Positions 39,530-48,956 of a stretch of 64,000 nucleotides of DNA are shown here, piece after piece. The notes under the pieces are model-generated. The model saw only the letters and a list, made by a program, of their open reading frames with translations, searched no databases and was not told the DNA's origin. The stretch is from contig NZ_CP159218.1 in the NCBI RefSeq assembly GCF_040438885.1, positions 1,426,001 to 1,490,000 on the forward strand. Direction: 5' to 3'. Source of the stretch: Nakamurella sp. A5-74. Its GTDB lineage: Bacteria > Actinomycetota > Actinomycetes > Mycobacteriales > Nakamurellaceae. Position numbers and translations under genes: made by a program. Every line of letters begins with the position of its first letter. The first letter of the stretch is position 1.

Positions 39530-40740
39530 TGTCGCGCAAGATCCTGTTCACCGGAGGCGAGGTCGTCACCCCGACGGTGGTCCTGCCCGGAGGCTGGGTC
39601 CTCGTCGAGGACGGCCTGATCGCGGCCGTCGGAGTGCCAGGTGCCGGCGCTGTCGGGGTGGACGCGGCCACCGGCGCACCGAGCGGGCACCTTGCCGACG
39701 GCGCCGAGGTCATCGACCTGCACGGCCGCCGGCTGCTGCCCGGGTTCATCGATCTGCATGTGCACGGCGCTGCCGGCGGCAGCTTCGACGGCGGCGCCGA
39801 TGGGATCGACATCGGGTTGCAGGCTCATCGAAGGCATGGCACGACCCGCTCGATCGTCTCGCTGGTGACGGCGCCGATCGACATCATGGCCGAGCGGATC
39901 CATTCCGCCGCAGCACATGTCGCCGATGATCCGCGGGTGCTGGGCCTGCACCTCGAAGGCCCGTTCCTGTCCGAGTTGCGTCGCGGTGTACACGATCCCG
40001 CAGCGTTGATCGCTCCGAGCCGTGCGCTGATCGATCGGTTGCTCGACGCCGGGGGCGGGGCGGTGCGCATCGTCACGGTGGCCCCGGAACTGGACGGCGG
40101 CCTGGCTGCGGTCGAACAGGTCGTCGCGGCGGGCAGCATCGCCGCCGTCGGACACTCCGATGCCGGGTACGACTGTGCCGCAGCGGCTTTCGGGCTGGGA
40201 GCGTCACTCGTGACACATGCATTCAACGGCATGCGGCCGCTGCACCATCGCGACCCGGCCGTCATCGGAGCAGCCATGGATGCGCAGGGAGTGGTGCTGG
40301 AAGCGATCAACGACGGCGTCCATCTGCATCCGGCGACCGTGCGCCTGCTGCGTGCAGTGGCTCCCGGGCGGGTCGCCCTCGTCACCGATGCGATGGCGGC
40401 AGCCTGTCACGGGGACGGGCGCTACGAGCTTGCGGGCTTCGGAGTCCAGGTCAGCGGCGGCGTCGCACGGATCGCCACCGAGGACGGCAGCGAGGGATCC
40501 ATCGCCGGGTCGACACTGACGCTCGACGTCGCCGTGCGCCGTGCCGTCGAGCAGGTCGGGATGGATCTGGTCGACGCGGTGAACGCTGCTTCACTGGTCC
40601 CCGCGCAGGTGCTGGAGGTCGACGACCGGTTCGGCTCGATCGTCTCCGGTAAGGTCGCCGACCTGCTGGTGGCCGATCGACACGGTGCCGTCGAAGCCGT
40701 GCTGGTGGCGGGGGACTGGTCGGACGAGCGCAGGCCGTGA
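39529..40740 (+). CDS. nagA: N-acetylglucosamine-6-phosphate deacetylase
   Basis: NagA removes the acetyl group from N-acetylglucosamine-6-phosphate, feeding recycled wall sugar into glucosamine-6-phosphate, the product of GlmS. The 403-residue amidohydrolase shows PGFIDLHVHGAAGGSFDGG, LGLHLEGPFLS, AVGHSDAGYDC, VTHAFNGMRPLHHRDPA and LVTDAMAAAC. The start at 39529 overlaps the kinase stop and follows CAGGAGAG. The ROK kinase plus NagA form a two-step N-acetylglucosamine salvage route. A convergent terminator follows. Confidence 0.94.
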   Translation: MSRKILFTGGEVVTPTVVLPGGWVLVEDGLIAAVGVPGAGAVGVDAATGAPSGHLADGAEVIDLHGRRLLPGFIDLHVHGAAGGSFDGGADGIDIGLQAHRRHGTTRSIVSLVTAPIDIMAERIHSAAAHVADDPRVLGLHLEGPFLSELRRGVHDPAALIAPSRALIDRLLDAGGGAVRIVTVAPELDGGLAAVEQVVAAGSIAAVGHSDAGYDCAAAAFGLGASLVTHAFNGMRPLHHRDPAVIGAAMDAQGVVLEAINDGVHLHPATVRLLRAVAPGRVALVTDAMAAACHGDGRYELAGFGVQVSGGVARIATEDGSEGSIAGSTLTLDVAVRRAVEQVGMDLVDAVNAASLVPAQVLEVDDRFGSIVSGKVADLLVADRHGAVEAVLVAGDWSDERRP

Positions 40741-40810
40741 GCGCCACTCGTCCGGTGGAGGTGAGTCGGGTGGAGACGTACTTCCCTGCACTGGCAGTTC
40801 CCAACTGAAC

Positions 40811-40857
40811 GCACCGGCCCCGGATCCGTTGACGGACAACAAATCTGGGGCCGGTGC
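40811..40857. terminator. Bidirectional hairpin terminator
   Basis: GCACCGGCCCC (40811-40821) and GGGGCCGGTGC (40847-40857) form a perfect 11-bp stem with a 25-base loop, between the converging nagA and peptidase genes. Confidence 0.75.
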
Positions 40858-40873
40858 TGGTCGGAGAAGGCTG

Positions 40874-41716
40874 TCAGGCGCTGTACCCCTTCGGCGGGAT
40901 CAGCGTGGCGAGCTTGTCGAACGACAGCCAGTAGGTTCCCGTGGGTGCGAATCCGGCCGAATCGGCGATGAGCACCTGCTGATTGTCGGAGTTGTAGCCG
41001 ATCACCGTGAAGTAGTGGTAGATCGTGTAGTTCGGGTAGCCCGGCGGGTGGTTGCTCGCCGGTGCGACGATGTTGGCGACGAGTGCGTAGCCACGATCGA
41101 TGTCGAAGGTGATGTCGTACCAGAGCAGATCGCGCTGCGCCTGTGTCGGCGGGTCGCTCGGCATCTCCTTCGTCTCGTACCAACCCACGTGGCTGGACAG
41201 CACGCTGGTCACCTGACCGATCCAGTCGGTTCCGTCGACGTCGGTCGGCAGCTCGTTGGCCGCCTGCTGCTGGGAGATCGAGACGCCGCGGGCCGACAGG
41301 GCGTTGTGCACGGACGCCGGCCCGCACCAGTAACCGGTCTGCTGGTACTGGAAGTCGATGTTCAGCGTCTTGACGCCCATCGCCTGCGCGCCCTCGATCT
41401 GCTGCCGGACGGCGTCGGCGACCTGCTCGTTGTTCTGACGGTGCTGGATGTTCGGCGCGACCTGACGAGCCGAGGCCACTTCGGCGGCGGTGGCGACCGA
41501 GTACGACGCTTGCTGCCGTGCTGGAGTGGCCACGGTCGGTTCCACCCAGCTGCCCGCTGTCGGGCCGGCGGCGAGCGTGGGAGTCGCCGCTCCGACACTG
41601 CCGGCAGCGCTGTCAGCACCGTCGGGCGGGGCCGCGAGCGCTGGCGAGGCGGTCACTGCGGCTGTCGCCAGCGCGGCGGCCACCAGAACAGTTCTCGAGC
41701 GGTGAATCGATTTCAT
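40874..41716 (-). CDS. Secreted papain-like peptidase (C39-like)
   Basis: A 280-residue exported protein. The signal peptide MKSIHRSRTVLVAAALATAA...ALA is cleaved after about residue 28. The mature C-terminal domain has the catalytic-type Cys in TGYWCGPASVHNALSARGV and the His in YTIYHYFTVIGYN, with LIADSAGF after it, the C39-like bacteriocin-peptidase fold pattern. There is no ABC transporter fused or nearby, so it is a free exported hydrolase rather than a bacteriocin exporter. ATG at 41716 has GAGGAGC upstream. The substrate is unknown; a second relative lies at 57899. Confidence 0.83.
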   Translation of the reverse strand: MKSIHRSRTVLVAAALATAAVTASPALAAPPDGADSAAGSVGAATPTLAAGPTAGSWVEPTVATPARQQASYSVATAAEVASARQVAPNIQHRQNNEQVADAVRQQIEGAQAMGVKTLNIDFQYQQTGYWCGPASVHNALSARGVSISQQQAANELPTDVDGTDWIGQVTSVLSSHVGWYETKEMPSDPPTQAQRDLLWYDITFDIDRGYALVANIVAPASNHPPGYPNYTIYHYFTVIGYNSDNQQVLIADSAGFAPTGTYWLSFDKLATLIPPKGYSA

Positions 41717-41963
41717 GCGAGCTCCTCGAGTCGTCAGGAATTGATGTCGGTCTTGAGGGGGAAGGTAGATCGCCTGCCGGTGGTCCGCGATTTGAAAGTG
41801 CAGAACGGCTGCGAATGCACCCGATCGGACCACCGTCCTCGGCATCAGTGATCGCGCGTGATCGCCGTGCTCTGCTCATGGGCTCAGGCCGGTTCGGGAC
41901 GTCGTCGTCGGAACCGCGTCCGATCCGCTGTCGATCGGAGGCCGGGACTGCAACGATCCTGGG

Positions 41964-42362
41964 ATGACTGCACAGATTGCCAACATCAGCTTCGACGCCC
42001 TCGATTCCTACTCCCAGATGAAGTGGTGGGACCAGGTCCTGCACGACTTCGATCTGGAGGAAGGTGCGGACGAGCCGGGTGATCCGGAGTGTGCGCTGGC
42101 AGCGGCGGACGGCACTCTCGTGCTGTTCCAACAGGTCCCGGAGACCAAGACGGTCAAGAACCGGATCCACCTCTGCCTGGTGGCGGCAGACGGCAATCGG
42201 GACAGCGAGGCGGAGCGGGTCCGCGCGCTCGGTGCCACGGTCGTCGATGATCGCAGGACCCCCGATGGGCGCGGGTGGGTGGTGTTCGCGGACCCCGAGG
42301 GCAATGAGTTCTGCATCGTCCGGTCGCGGACAGAGATCGAAGCCGACCACGCTGTCCGGTAA
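41964..42362 (+). CDS. VOC-superfamily (glyoxalase-like) protein
   Basis: A 132-residue protein with the two paired beta-alpha-beta units of the VOC fold: ISFDALDSYSQMKWWDQVL near the start, IHLCLVAADGNRDSEAERV in the middle, and VVFADPEGNEFCIVRSR at the end. The FADPEGNEFC motif carries the usual metal-site glutamate; the substrate is unknown. ATG at 41964. It is not in an operon: the secreted peptidase is divergent upstream and the DUF4031 operon converges downstream with 16 bases between stops. Confidence 0.85.
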   Translation: MTAQIANISFDALDSYSQMKWWDQVLHDFDLEEGADEPGDPECALAAADGTLVLFQQVPETKTVKNRIHLCLVAADGNRDSEAERVRALGATVVDDRRTPDGRGWVVFADPEGNEFCIVRSRTEIEADHAVR

Positions 42363-42378
42363 CCGTCGTCGTCAGTGC

Positions 42379-42651
42379 TCAGCCGGGTCGTCGGTGCTGT
42401 CTACGACGACGGAGTCCGGCAGAGATGAGTCGTGCCAACAACTCTCGTGATTCGACCGGCACCGCGCCGGCTGCGATCAGCGAGGTGTAGCGCTCATCGG
42501 GGACGTCGTAGTGATCGGCATCGAAGCCGCGCTCCGGGATGCCGGCAGCGCGGGCGAACGCGTGTAGTTCGGCCAGGTTCTCGTCGCTGACCAGGTGCGA
42601 CCACAAGCGTCCGTGAGCTGGCCAGCGGGGTGGATCGATGAGGATCGTCAT
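42379..42651 (-). CDS. DUF4031 protein
   Basis: A 90-residue protein with the DUF4031 pattern: MTILIDPPRWPAHGRLWSHL, ELHAFARAAGIPERGFDADH and YDVPDERYTSLIAAGAVPVE. The family is common in actinobacteria and has no proven role. The ATG at 42651 overlaps the end of the GntR gene by four bases, so it is the third cistron of the operon that starts at 43825. Confidence 0.88.
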   Translation of the reverse strand: MTILIDPPRWPAHGRLWSHLVSDENLAELHAFARAAGIPERGFDADHYDVPDERYTSLIAAGAVPVESRELLARLISAGLRRRRQHRRPG

Positions 42652-43034
42652 GCAATGGGCTCGGGTGCGAACTGTCGGAACGCAGAACGCACGATCTCCA
42701 GTACCACGTCCTCGTCCAGGCCCGCAGCTCGACTGATCCCGACGTACCTGCGGGCGGCGTCCTGGATCTCGGCCGGCACGCGTGGTGAGGTGAGCTCGGC
42801 GACCACGGTGCCCGTCCGGCGTCGGGTGTGCACCAGGCCGGCGGCCTCCAGTTCGGTGTACGCCCGGGCGACCGTGTTGACCGCGACGCCCAGATCGGCG
42901 GCGAGGGCGCGGACACTGGGCAGCCGATCTGTGGGTGCGAGCACTCCGGATCCGATGGCCCCGGCGATCCGGGAGCGGATCTGCTCGTACACCGGGACGG
43001 CACTGCGCAGGTCGACCGTCACCGCTGCCGTCAT
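42648..43034 (-). CDS. GntR-family repressor, YtrA subgroup
   Basis: A 128-residue regulator of the short YtrA type: the winged HTH (VPVYEQIRSRIAGAIGSGVL, LPSVRALAADLGVAVNTVAR, AYTELEAAGLVHTRRRTGTV) fills most of the protein, with only a brief C-terminal helical dimer region. YtrA regulators usually control adjacent membrane transporter genes. Here it lies between a membrane protein (overlap ATGA) and DUF4031. A 22-bp inverted repeat over a TTGACA element upstream of the operon (43919-43940) is a good autoregulatory operator candidate. Confidence 0.9.
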   Translation of the reverse strand: MTAAVTVDLRSAVPVYEQIRSRIAGAIGSGVLAPTDRLPSVRALAADLGVAVNTVARAYTELEAAGLVHTRRRTGTVVAELTSPRVPAEIQDAARRYVGISRAAGLDEDVVLEIVRSAFRQFAPEPIA

Positions 43035-43825
43035 GAGATCGGCTCCGCCGCCGCACTGGTGGCGTGCTCGGTGGCGCGGGGGACCTTGCCCTGTAGGCCG
43101 AGGAGAGACAGCACTACCGCTACCAACAGACAGGTGCCGCTGATCCCCGGCGCGCTCGGGCTGGTGTTGATCAGAGATGCGACGGACCCCGCGGTCGAGA
43201 CGAGCAAAGCCGCGGCCAACGTTCGGAGTACCCGGCCATCGGTCATCCGCCGAAATGCCAGGTCGGTGTCGCGGTCGATGCCGAGCAGCGCTGCACGAGT
43301 GGTCACCCGCCGGATGGTGACGACTGCTAGGCCGATCGCCACCAGGCTGAGTGCGTCGGTCGTGATGCGCGTGCTGACCGATGTGTTCGGTCCTGCAGTG
43401 CTGCCGCTCAGTGTCGGGGTCACCCACAGGATCATCGTCGCAGTGATGGTGACCACGAGCTCAGCGGCCGGGACAGCGTCGCGCACACGGCGTGTCGCCA
43501 GGGAAGCGGTCCGGACGGTACCGGTGGGCGCCGGCCACCGACGATCGCCGAGAACGAGGACTGCGATGACGATCGGCGCGGCGATCAAGGCGGCCACCGA
43601 CGACGATGTGCTGCGGGTCGGACTGTCGGCAGGGCTGGCGAGTAGGACCACCAGCGTGAGGACCACGCCGACCACGCGCGCCACAGTCCCGATCCCCTCG
43701 GCATGGGCGAGGTAGGCAGGCAGCTCGGCCTGCGGGGTACGCAGTGCGCGGCGCGCAGCCAGCACGGTGACGGTGATCCACCATCCCGTGACGAGAAGGG
43801 CGAATGATCCGAGAATCCATGCCAT
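43031..43825 (-). CDS. Multi-pass membrane protein of a GntR operon
   Basis: A 264-residue protein with about six to seven hydrophobic helices (WILGSFALLVTGWWITVTVL; VVGVVLTLVVLLA; VAALIAAPIVIAVLVLG; AELVVTITATMILWVTPTL; near the end LLVAVVLSLLGLQG). The LRTPQAELPAYLAHAEG loop between helices 1 and 2 is cytosolic-looking. It recalls DUF1648/SdpI-like proteins that pair with small GntR regulators, though the match is not secure. ATG at 43825 follows AGGAGG. First gene of the operon. Confidence 0.75.
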   Translation of the reverse strand: MAWILGSFALLVTGWWITVTVLAARRALRTPQAELPAYLAHAEGIGTVARVVGVVLTLVVLLASPADSPTRSTSSSVAALIAAPIVIAVLVLGDRRWPAPTGTVRTASLATRRVRDAVPAAELVVTITATMILWVTPTLSGSTAGPNTSVSTRITTDALSLVAIGLAVVTIRRVTTRAALLGIDRDTDLAFRRMTDGRVLRTLAAALLVSTAGSVASLINTSPSAPGISGTCLLVAVVLSLLGLQGKVPRATEHATSAAAEPIS

Positions 43826-44261
43826 CCGATGCCTCCTGGTCTGTGACGGAACCGAGTTTCCCCGCAGGAGCAATGCCCCGCAGTGTCGCTGCCGCATACC
43901 GTGTCGCTGCCGCATACGATCAATGTGTCAAGTCATTGATACAGGGGACAGGGACAGCTGTCCACCCGACACGGTCGTGAGCGCCGCTTGCGACGCGGCC
44001 GGGTGAGGCTGGATCTGAACGACGCCGGACGTAGACTCGAGACGAACTGACCGATGACGGTGGCTAGGGTTCCGCGCTCCGCAGGAGCGGCAGGTCCGAG
44101 CGCCACACCCGTGGTCCGCACAGGCGGTCGACGGGCACCTCCGGGAGAAAAACCCAGGGAGGGACCGGTCGGTGCCGACCGTGCCGCGCGCCGGTGTCGG
44201 TGCCGAACGGACGACCGTCTCGGCGCGACCCGGTGGGCGTCACCCGACCCGAGAGGGATCG
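43826..44261. promoter_or_regulatory. Divergent region with GntR operator candidate and guaA leader
   Basis: No gene is seen in these 436 bases. Two 18-bp direct repeats (43883-43900, 43901-43917, GTGTCGCTGCCGCATACC type) precede ATCAATG/CATTGAT (43919-43925/43934-43940), which encloses a reverse-strand TTGACA at 43926-43931. That is where a YtrA-type repressor would bind. On the guaA side TAGACT (44032-44037) and TAGGGT (44065-44070) are -10-like, and CGGTCGG/CCGACCG (44166-44181) is a leader hairpin. Confidence 0.5.
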
Positions 44262-45973
<1,712 letters not shown>

Positions 45974-46064
45974 ATGAACCTGCTCGCCGGGCCGACGACG
46001 GCGGAGCTGTGCCACATCGCAGTGCGCCTGGGTGGGATCGGGCAGTGATACATGCTGTGCTGCT

Positions 46065-47336
46065 TCAGGTCCGCCTGACTTCGGTGAGCAGTCGATGGTA
46101 GGAGCCGGGCGTGCGATCCCACACGATCCGACCGGCAATCGGGCGGGCGGCGAGCTGATCGCGGTGGACGATGGAGTGGTGTCTACTGCAGAGCAGCGCC
46201 GCGTTGGCGAGATCGGTGAGGCCGCCGTCGAGCCAGTGGATCAGATGGTGAGTGCGACACCACGCGGCGGGTGCCGTGCAGCCGTCGAAAGTGCAGTGCC
46301 TGTCTCGCAGCCACAGGGCTCTGTTCTGGGCGGCGTTGAACAGTCGGACTCTCCGTCCCAGGTCGACGATCTCGGAGTCGGATCCGAGGACGGCGGGGAT
46401 GATGTCCGCATCGCAGGCCATCCGTCGGACGGTGTCGGGCGCGAGCAACGTGTCCTGCGCGCGGGTGCCCAGAACCGTACCCGCCCCGATCCGACCGACC
46501 AGCTTGTCGAGTTCCATGGTGACCACGACGGTGGTCGGCGGCCCGCCGGACTTCGCGGACGCGGCGAGGCTGACCGATCGGCGCAGCGTCCCCACCAGCG
46601 CGTCGCCCCGTCGTCGTCCTACGGATCTGGGGTCGGGCCGGCCGTCAGGTTCGGTGGCGGGCGCTGATCCGGGCCCGATCGCCGCTTCCATCAGCGCCCG
46701 GCTCTCGGCGTCCAGGGTGAGCTCGTACTGGTACACCCCGTCCCTGGTCTCCCGACCTGGTGAGAGGTCGATCTGACGTGTGCAGCGGTCCTGCTCCTCC
46801 TGCAGCGAACCGTGTTTGCCGAACGTCGCGATGACGTGCTCGCGCAGGCTCCGCACAGTTCCGGTGCCGTGTTCGGCACCGGTGTGGATGAACCACTCCA
46901 ACACCTTTGCCTCGCAACCGTCTTCCAGCGTGCCCTTTGTCTTGTCGTAGGTGTCGGCGATCGTCGCAGCCACCGCGGGTGTCACATCGAGGTCGAGGAC
47001 TGCTCGGGCTACCGGTTCGAGATCCTCCCGGCGCAGCACTGCTGCTGCTCTGGCCAGGGTGCCGGCCTGCGATCGGGCGTGCCAGGCGTTCTGGGCGACC
47101 CAGGCGCGGGTGTTGGCGCACTGCGAGCGTTCTACCACCCCGGCCGATTCGGCGGCGGCGATCAGGAGCGCCATCTGTGCCACGGCCTGCGCCTGGAACT
47201 CGGCGAGCTCGCCGATGATCGGCCCCAGGTCGTCAGGGGACACCTCGTCCGCCTGCGCTCCGAACCCGTCCAACGATGGCAGCGCAGCTCGAATCACTGC
47301 GAGTCGTTCGAGGAACGAGGGAGGCGGGCCGGTCAT
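46065..47336 (-). CDS. DUF222 / HNH endonuclease-domain protein
   Basis: A 423-residue member of the actinobacterial DUF222-HNH (13E12-like) family. The DUF222 region covers about residues 15-310 (GELAEFQAQAVAQMALLIAA, TRAWVAQNAWHARSQA), and the C-terminal HNH module reads RHCTFDGCTAP, WCRTHHLIHW and NAALLCSRHHSIVHRDQL, with cysteines that can bind zinc. The family is repeated many times in such genomes and its role is unproven; it is often associated with mobile or repeated DNA. ATG at 47336 lacks a strong ribosome site; a TTG at 47396 is possible. Two consensus DnaA boxes lie just upstream. Confidence 0.88.
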   Translation of the reverse strand: MTGPPPSFLERLAVIRAALPSLDGFGAQADEVSPDDLGPIIGELAEFQAQAVAQMALLIAAAESAGVVERSQCANTRAWVAQNAWHARSQAGTLARAAAVLRREDLEPVARAVLDLDVTPAVAATIADTYDKTKGTLEDGCEAKVLEWFIHTGAEHGTGTVRSLREHVIATFGKHGSLQEEQDRCTRQIDLSPGRETRDGVYQYELTLDAESRALMEAAIGPGSAPATEPDGRPDPRSVGRRRGDALVGTLRRSVSLAASAKSGGPPTTVVVTMELDKLVGRIGAGTVLGTRAQDTLLAPDTVRRMACDADIIPAVLGSDSEIVDLGRRVRLFNAAQNRALWLRDRHCTFDGCTAPAAWCRTHHLIHWLDGGLTDLANAALLCSRHHSIVHRDQLAARPIAGRIVWDRTPGSYHRLLTEVRRT

Positions 47337-47387
47337 GGATCGATGATGGAGCGCAGGTACGACGGACGCCAGGGACGGGGAAGTGGT

Positions 47388-47425
47388 TGTGGACAACTCG
47401 GAGTGATCGTGCGCGGTGTGGACAA
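47388..47425 (-). promoter_or_regulatory. Two DnaA-box sequences
   Basis: TGTGGACAA at 47388-47396 and 47417-47425 is the complement of the actinobacterial DnaA box TTGTCCACA, both perfect and in the same orientation, 29 bases apart. They lie 50-90 bases upstream of the HNH gene start, so may regulate it or titrate DnaA. No origin-like gene set is nearby. Confidence 0.6.
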
Positions 47426-47460
47426 CCAGGGGTTGACCATGCGGAGCTGCACCGGCTCGA

Positions 47461-47889
47461 TCAGCCCGCCGTACGTCGGCCGAGCGAGGCCTGGAATCGG
47501 AGCAGGTAGCCGTCGGGATCGTTCACCAGGAACTGCTCGACCCCGGCCTCCTCGTCGCCGACGCGGTACCACCGGGTCTCCTGTGCCATGAACAGGGAAT
47601 GACCCGCCCGATCGAGTGCAGCCAGCAAGGGCGCCAGCTCCGGCACGGCGATCTGGAAGTTGATGCCGCGGCCCAGCGGTGGCTCCAGCGGTCCGGTGAC
47701 GAAGTTGCGACCGATTCCCTGCTGCTCCAGCATCACGTGTGCACTTCCGGACGAAAGGTAGGCGAAGCGATCTTCGTTGCGTCGGTAGTCGACGACGAAA
47801 CCGCAGAGCCCGCACCAGAACTCAAGACTGGCCGTCAGGTCGGAGACGAGCAGTTCCGGTACCAGGGCAGGCGGTGCGGGTGAGTTCAC
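47461..47889 (-). CDS. VOC-superfamily bleomycin-resistance-like protein
   Basis: A 142-residue protein with the VOC fold: PELLVSDLTASLEFWCGLCG, YLSSGSAHVMLEQQG, INFQIAVPELAPLLAALDRA and EQFLVNDPDGYLLRFQASLG. The pattern matches the glyoxalase/bleomycin-resistance/dioxygenase group, of the small dimeric binding-protein type. Metal-type ligands (H in HVMLEQ, E and D later) are partly kept. The GTG at 47889 is used. It is followed upstream by the 16-bp repeat array and fdhD on the same strand, and could be co-transcribed with fdhD. Confidence 0.85.
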   Translation of the reverse strand: MNSPAPPALVPELLVSDLTASLEFWCGLCGFVVDYRRNEDRFAYLSSGSAHVMLEQQGIGRNFVTGPLEPPLGRGINFQIAVPELAPLLAALDRAGHSLFMAQETRWYRVGDEEAGVEQFLVNDPDGYLLRFQASLGRRTAG

Positions 47890-47897
47890 TCATGCAG

Positions 47898-48041
47898 GAT
47901 GTCACCCCTTCTGCGTGTCACCGCGTCGGGATGTCACCGCCCGTGGATTTCGCCGCCCCGGGATGTCACCGCTCGTCGATGTCACCGCTCGTCGATGTCA
48001 CCGCTCGTCGATGTCACCGCTCGTGGATGTCACCGCGCGGT
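47898..48041. repeat. 16-bp tandem array, nine units
   Basis: Nine contiguous 16-base units run from 47898 to 48041. The core GATGTCACCGCTCGTC is exact at 47962, 47978 and 47994; units at 47898, 47914, 47930, 47946, 48010 and 48026 are variants. The last unit runs into fdhD, supplying its stop codon at 48030-48032. There are no unique spacers, so it is not a CRISPR. Confidence 0.95.
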
Positions 48042-48887
48042 GATGATGCGCTGCGTTGCGGAGTAGACGTTCACCGAGTCGCCGCGGGAGAAACCGGCCA
48101 GCGTCAGTCCGGTCTCGGCGGCCAGTGCCACGGCCAGGTCGGAAGGGGCGCTGACGGCTGCCAAGACGGGGATACCAGCCATCGAGGCCTTCTGGACCAA
48201 CTCGAAGGAAGCCCGGCCGGACACCTGTAACACGCTGTGCTGCAGCGGAAGTGAGCCCTGCCGCTGGCAGTGACCGATCACCTTGTCGACAGCGTTGTGG
48301 CGGCCGACGTCCTCCCGCAGGACGACGAGTGCGGGCTCGGCGGTCGGATCGGAGACGTCGAACAGGGCCGCCGCATGCACACCCCCGGTGCGGCGGAACA
48401 GGTCCTGCTGGGCTCGCAGCCGATCGGGCAGGGCCAACAGCGCAGCGAGACCGATGCGGGCCGGATCGTCCATGACCGGGTGGCGGGAGGCCTTCTGTAC
48501 TCCCTCGATCGACGACGTGCCGCAGATCCCACAGGAACTGGAGGTGTAGACCCGGCGGGCATCCTCGGGCGCCGGGGGACTCACGCCGGACGCGAGTTGC
48601 ACGTCGACGATGTTGTAGCTCGCCCGGCCGGAGGCGTCGACCCCAGGCCCGTAGCTGATCTGGGTGATGTCGGCGGCTCCGGAGACGATGCCCTCACCCA
48701 CCAGGAAGCCGACGGCCAGGTCGAAATCGTCACCCGGCGTTCGCATCGTGACCGAGAAGGCGCTGCCGTTGACCCTGATCTCCAACGGTTCCTCGCCGGC
48801 GATGGTGTCGGCGCGCGTCTCCGACCTGACCTCGTCGCCATCCAGCCGCAGCCGCAGCACCGGACGTCTGGGCGCTCGCCTCACCAT
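48030..48887 (-). CDS. fdhD: Formate dehydrogenase sulfurtransferase FdhD
   Basis: FdhD passes sulfur from a cysteine desulfurase to the molybdenum cofactor of formate dehydrogenases. The 285-residue protein has EEPLEIRVNGSAFSVTMRTP, the essential Cys pair in YTSSSCGICGTSS, and LREDVGRHNAVDKVIG and QVSGRASFELVQKA. ATG at 48887 is the likely start. It is divergent from mobA, 69 bases apart, a sensible pairing for molybdenum cofactor maturation. No formate dehydrogenase gene is in the window. The last codon and stop lie inside the 16-bp repeat array. Confidence 0.94.
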   Translation of the reverse strand: MVRRAPRRPVLRLRLDGDEVRSETRADTIAGEEPLEIRVNGSAFSVTMRTPGDDFDLAVGFLVGEGIVSGAADITQISYGPGVDASGRASYNIVDVQLASGVSPPAPEDARRVYTSSSCGICGTSSIEGVQKASRHPVMDDPARIGLAALLALPDRLRAQQDLFRRTGGVHAAALFDVSDPTAEPALVVLREDVGRHNAVDKVIGHCQRQGSLPLQHSVLQVSGRASFELVQKASMAGIPVLAAVSAPSDLAVALAAETGLTLAGFSRGDSVNVYSATQRIITAR

Positions 48888-48944
48888 CTGCTGGTGTTCC
48901 CGCTGCCGATGCCGCTCATGGAAGACGACGATCCCACAACGGAC

Positions 48945-48950
48945 GATACT
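48945..48950 (+). promoter_or_regulatory. Leaderless -10 element for mobA
   Basis: GATACT at 48945-48950 ends six bases before the mobA ATG at 48957, giving a leaderless transcript. An in-frame ATG at 48918 lies upstream of this promoter. Confidence 0.45.
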
Positions 48951-48956
48951 GACGCC

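Noticed and set aside
46065-47336. Homing endonuclease or mobile intron
   Set aside because: The HNH motif is attached to a DUF222 region, a repeated actinobacterial chromosomal family, and no interrupted host gene or intron structure is present.
47898-48041. CRISPR array
   Set aside because: Units are contiguous 16-mers without unique spacers, no leader and no cas genes are near; it is a tandem repeat.
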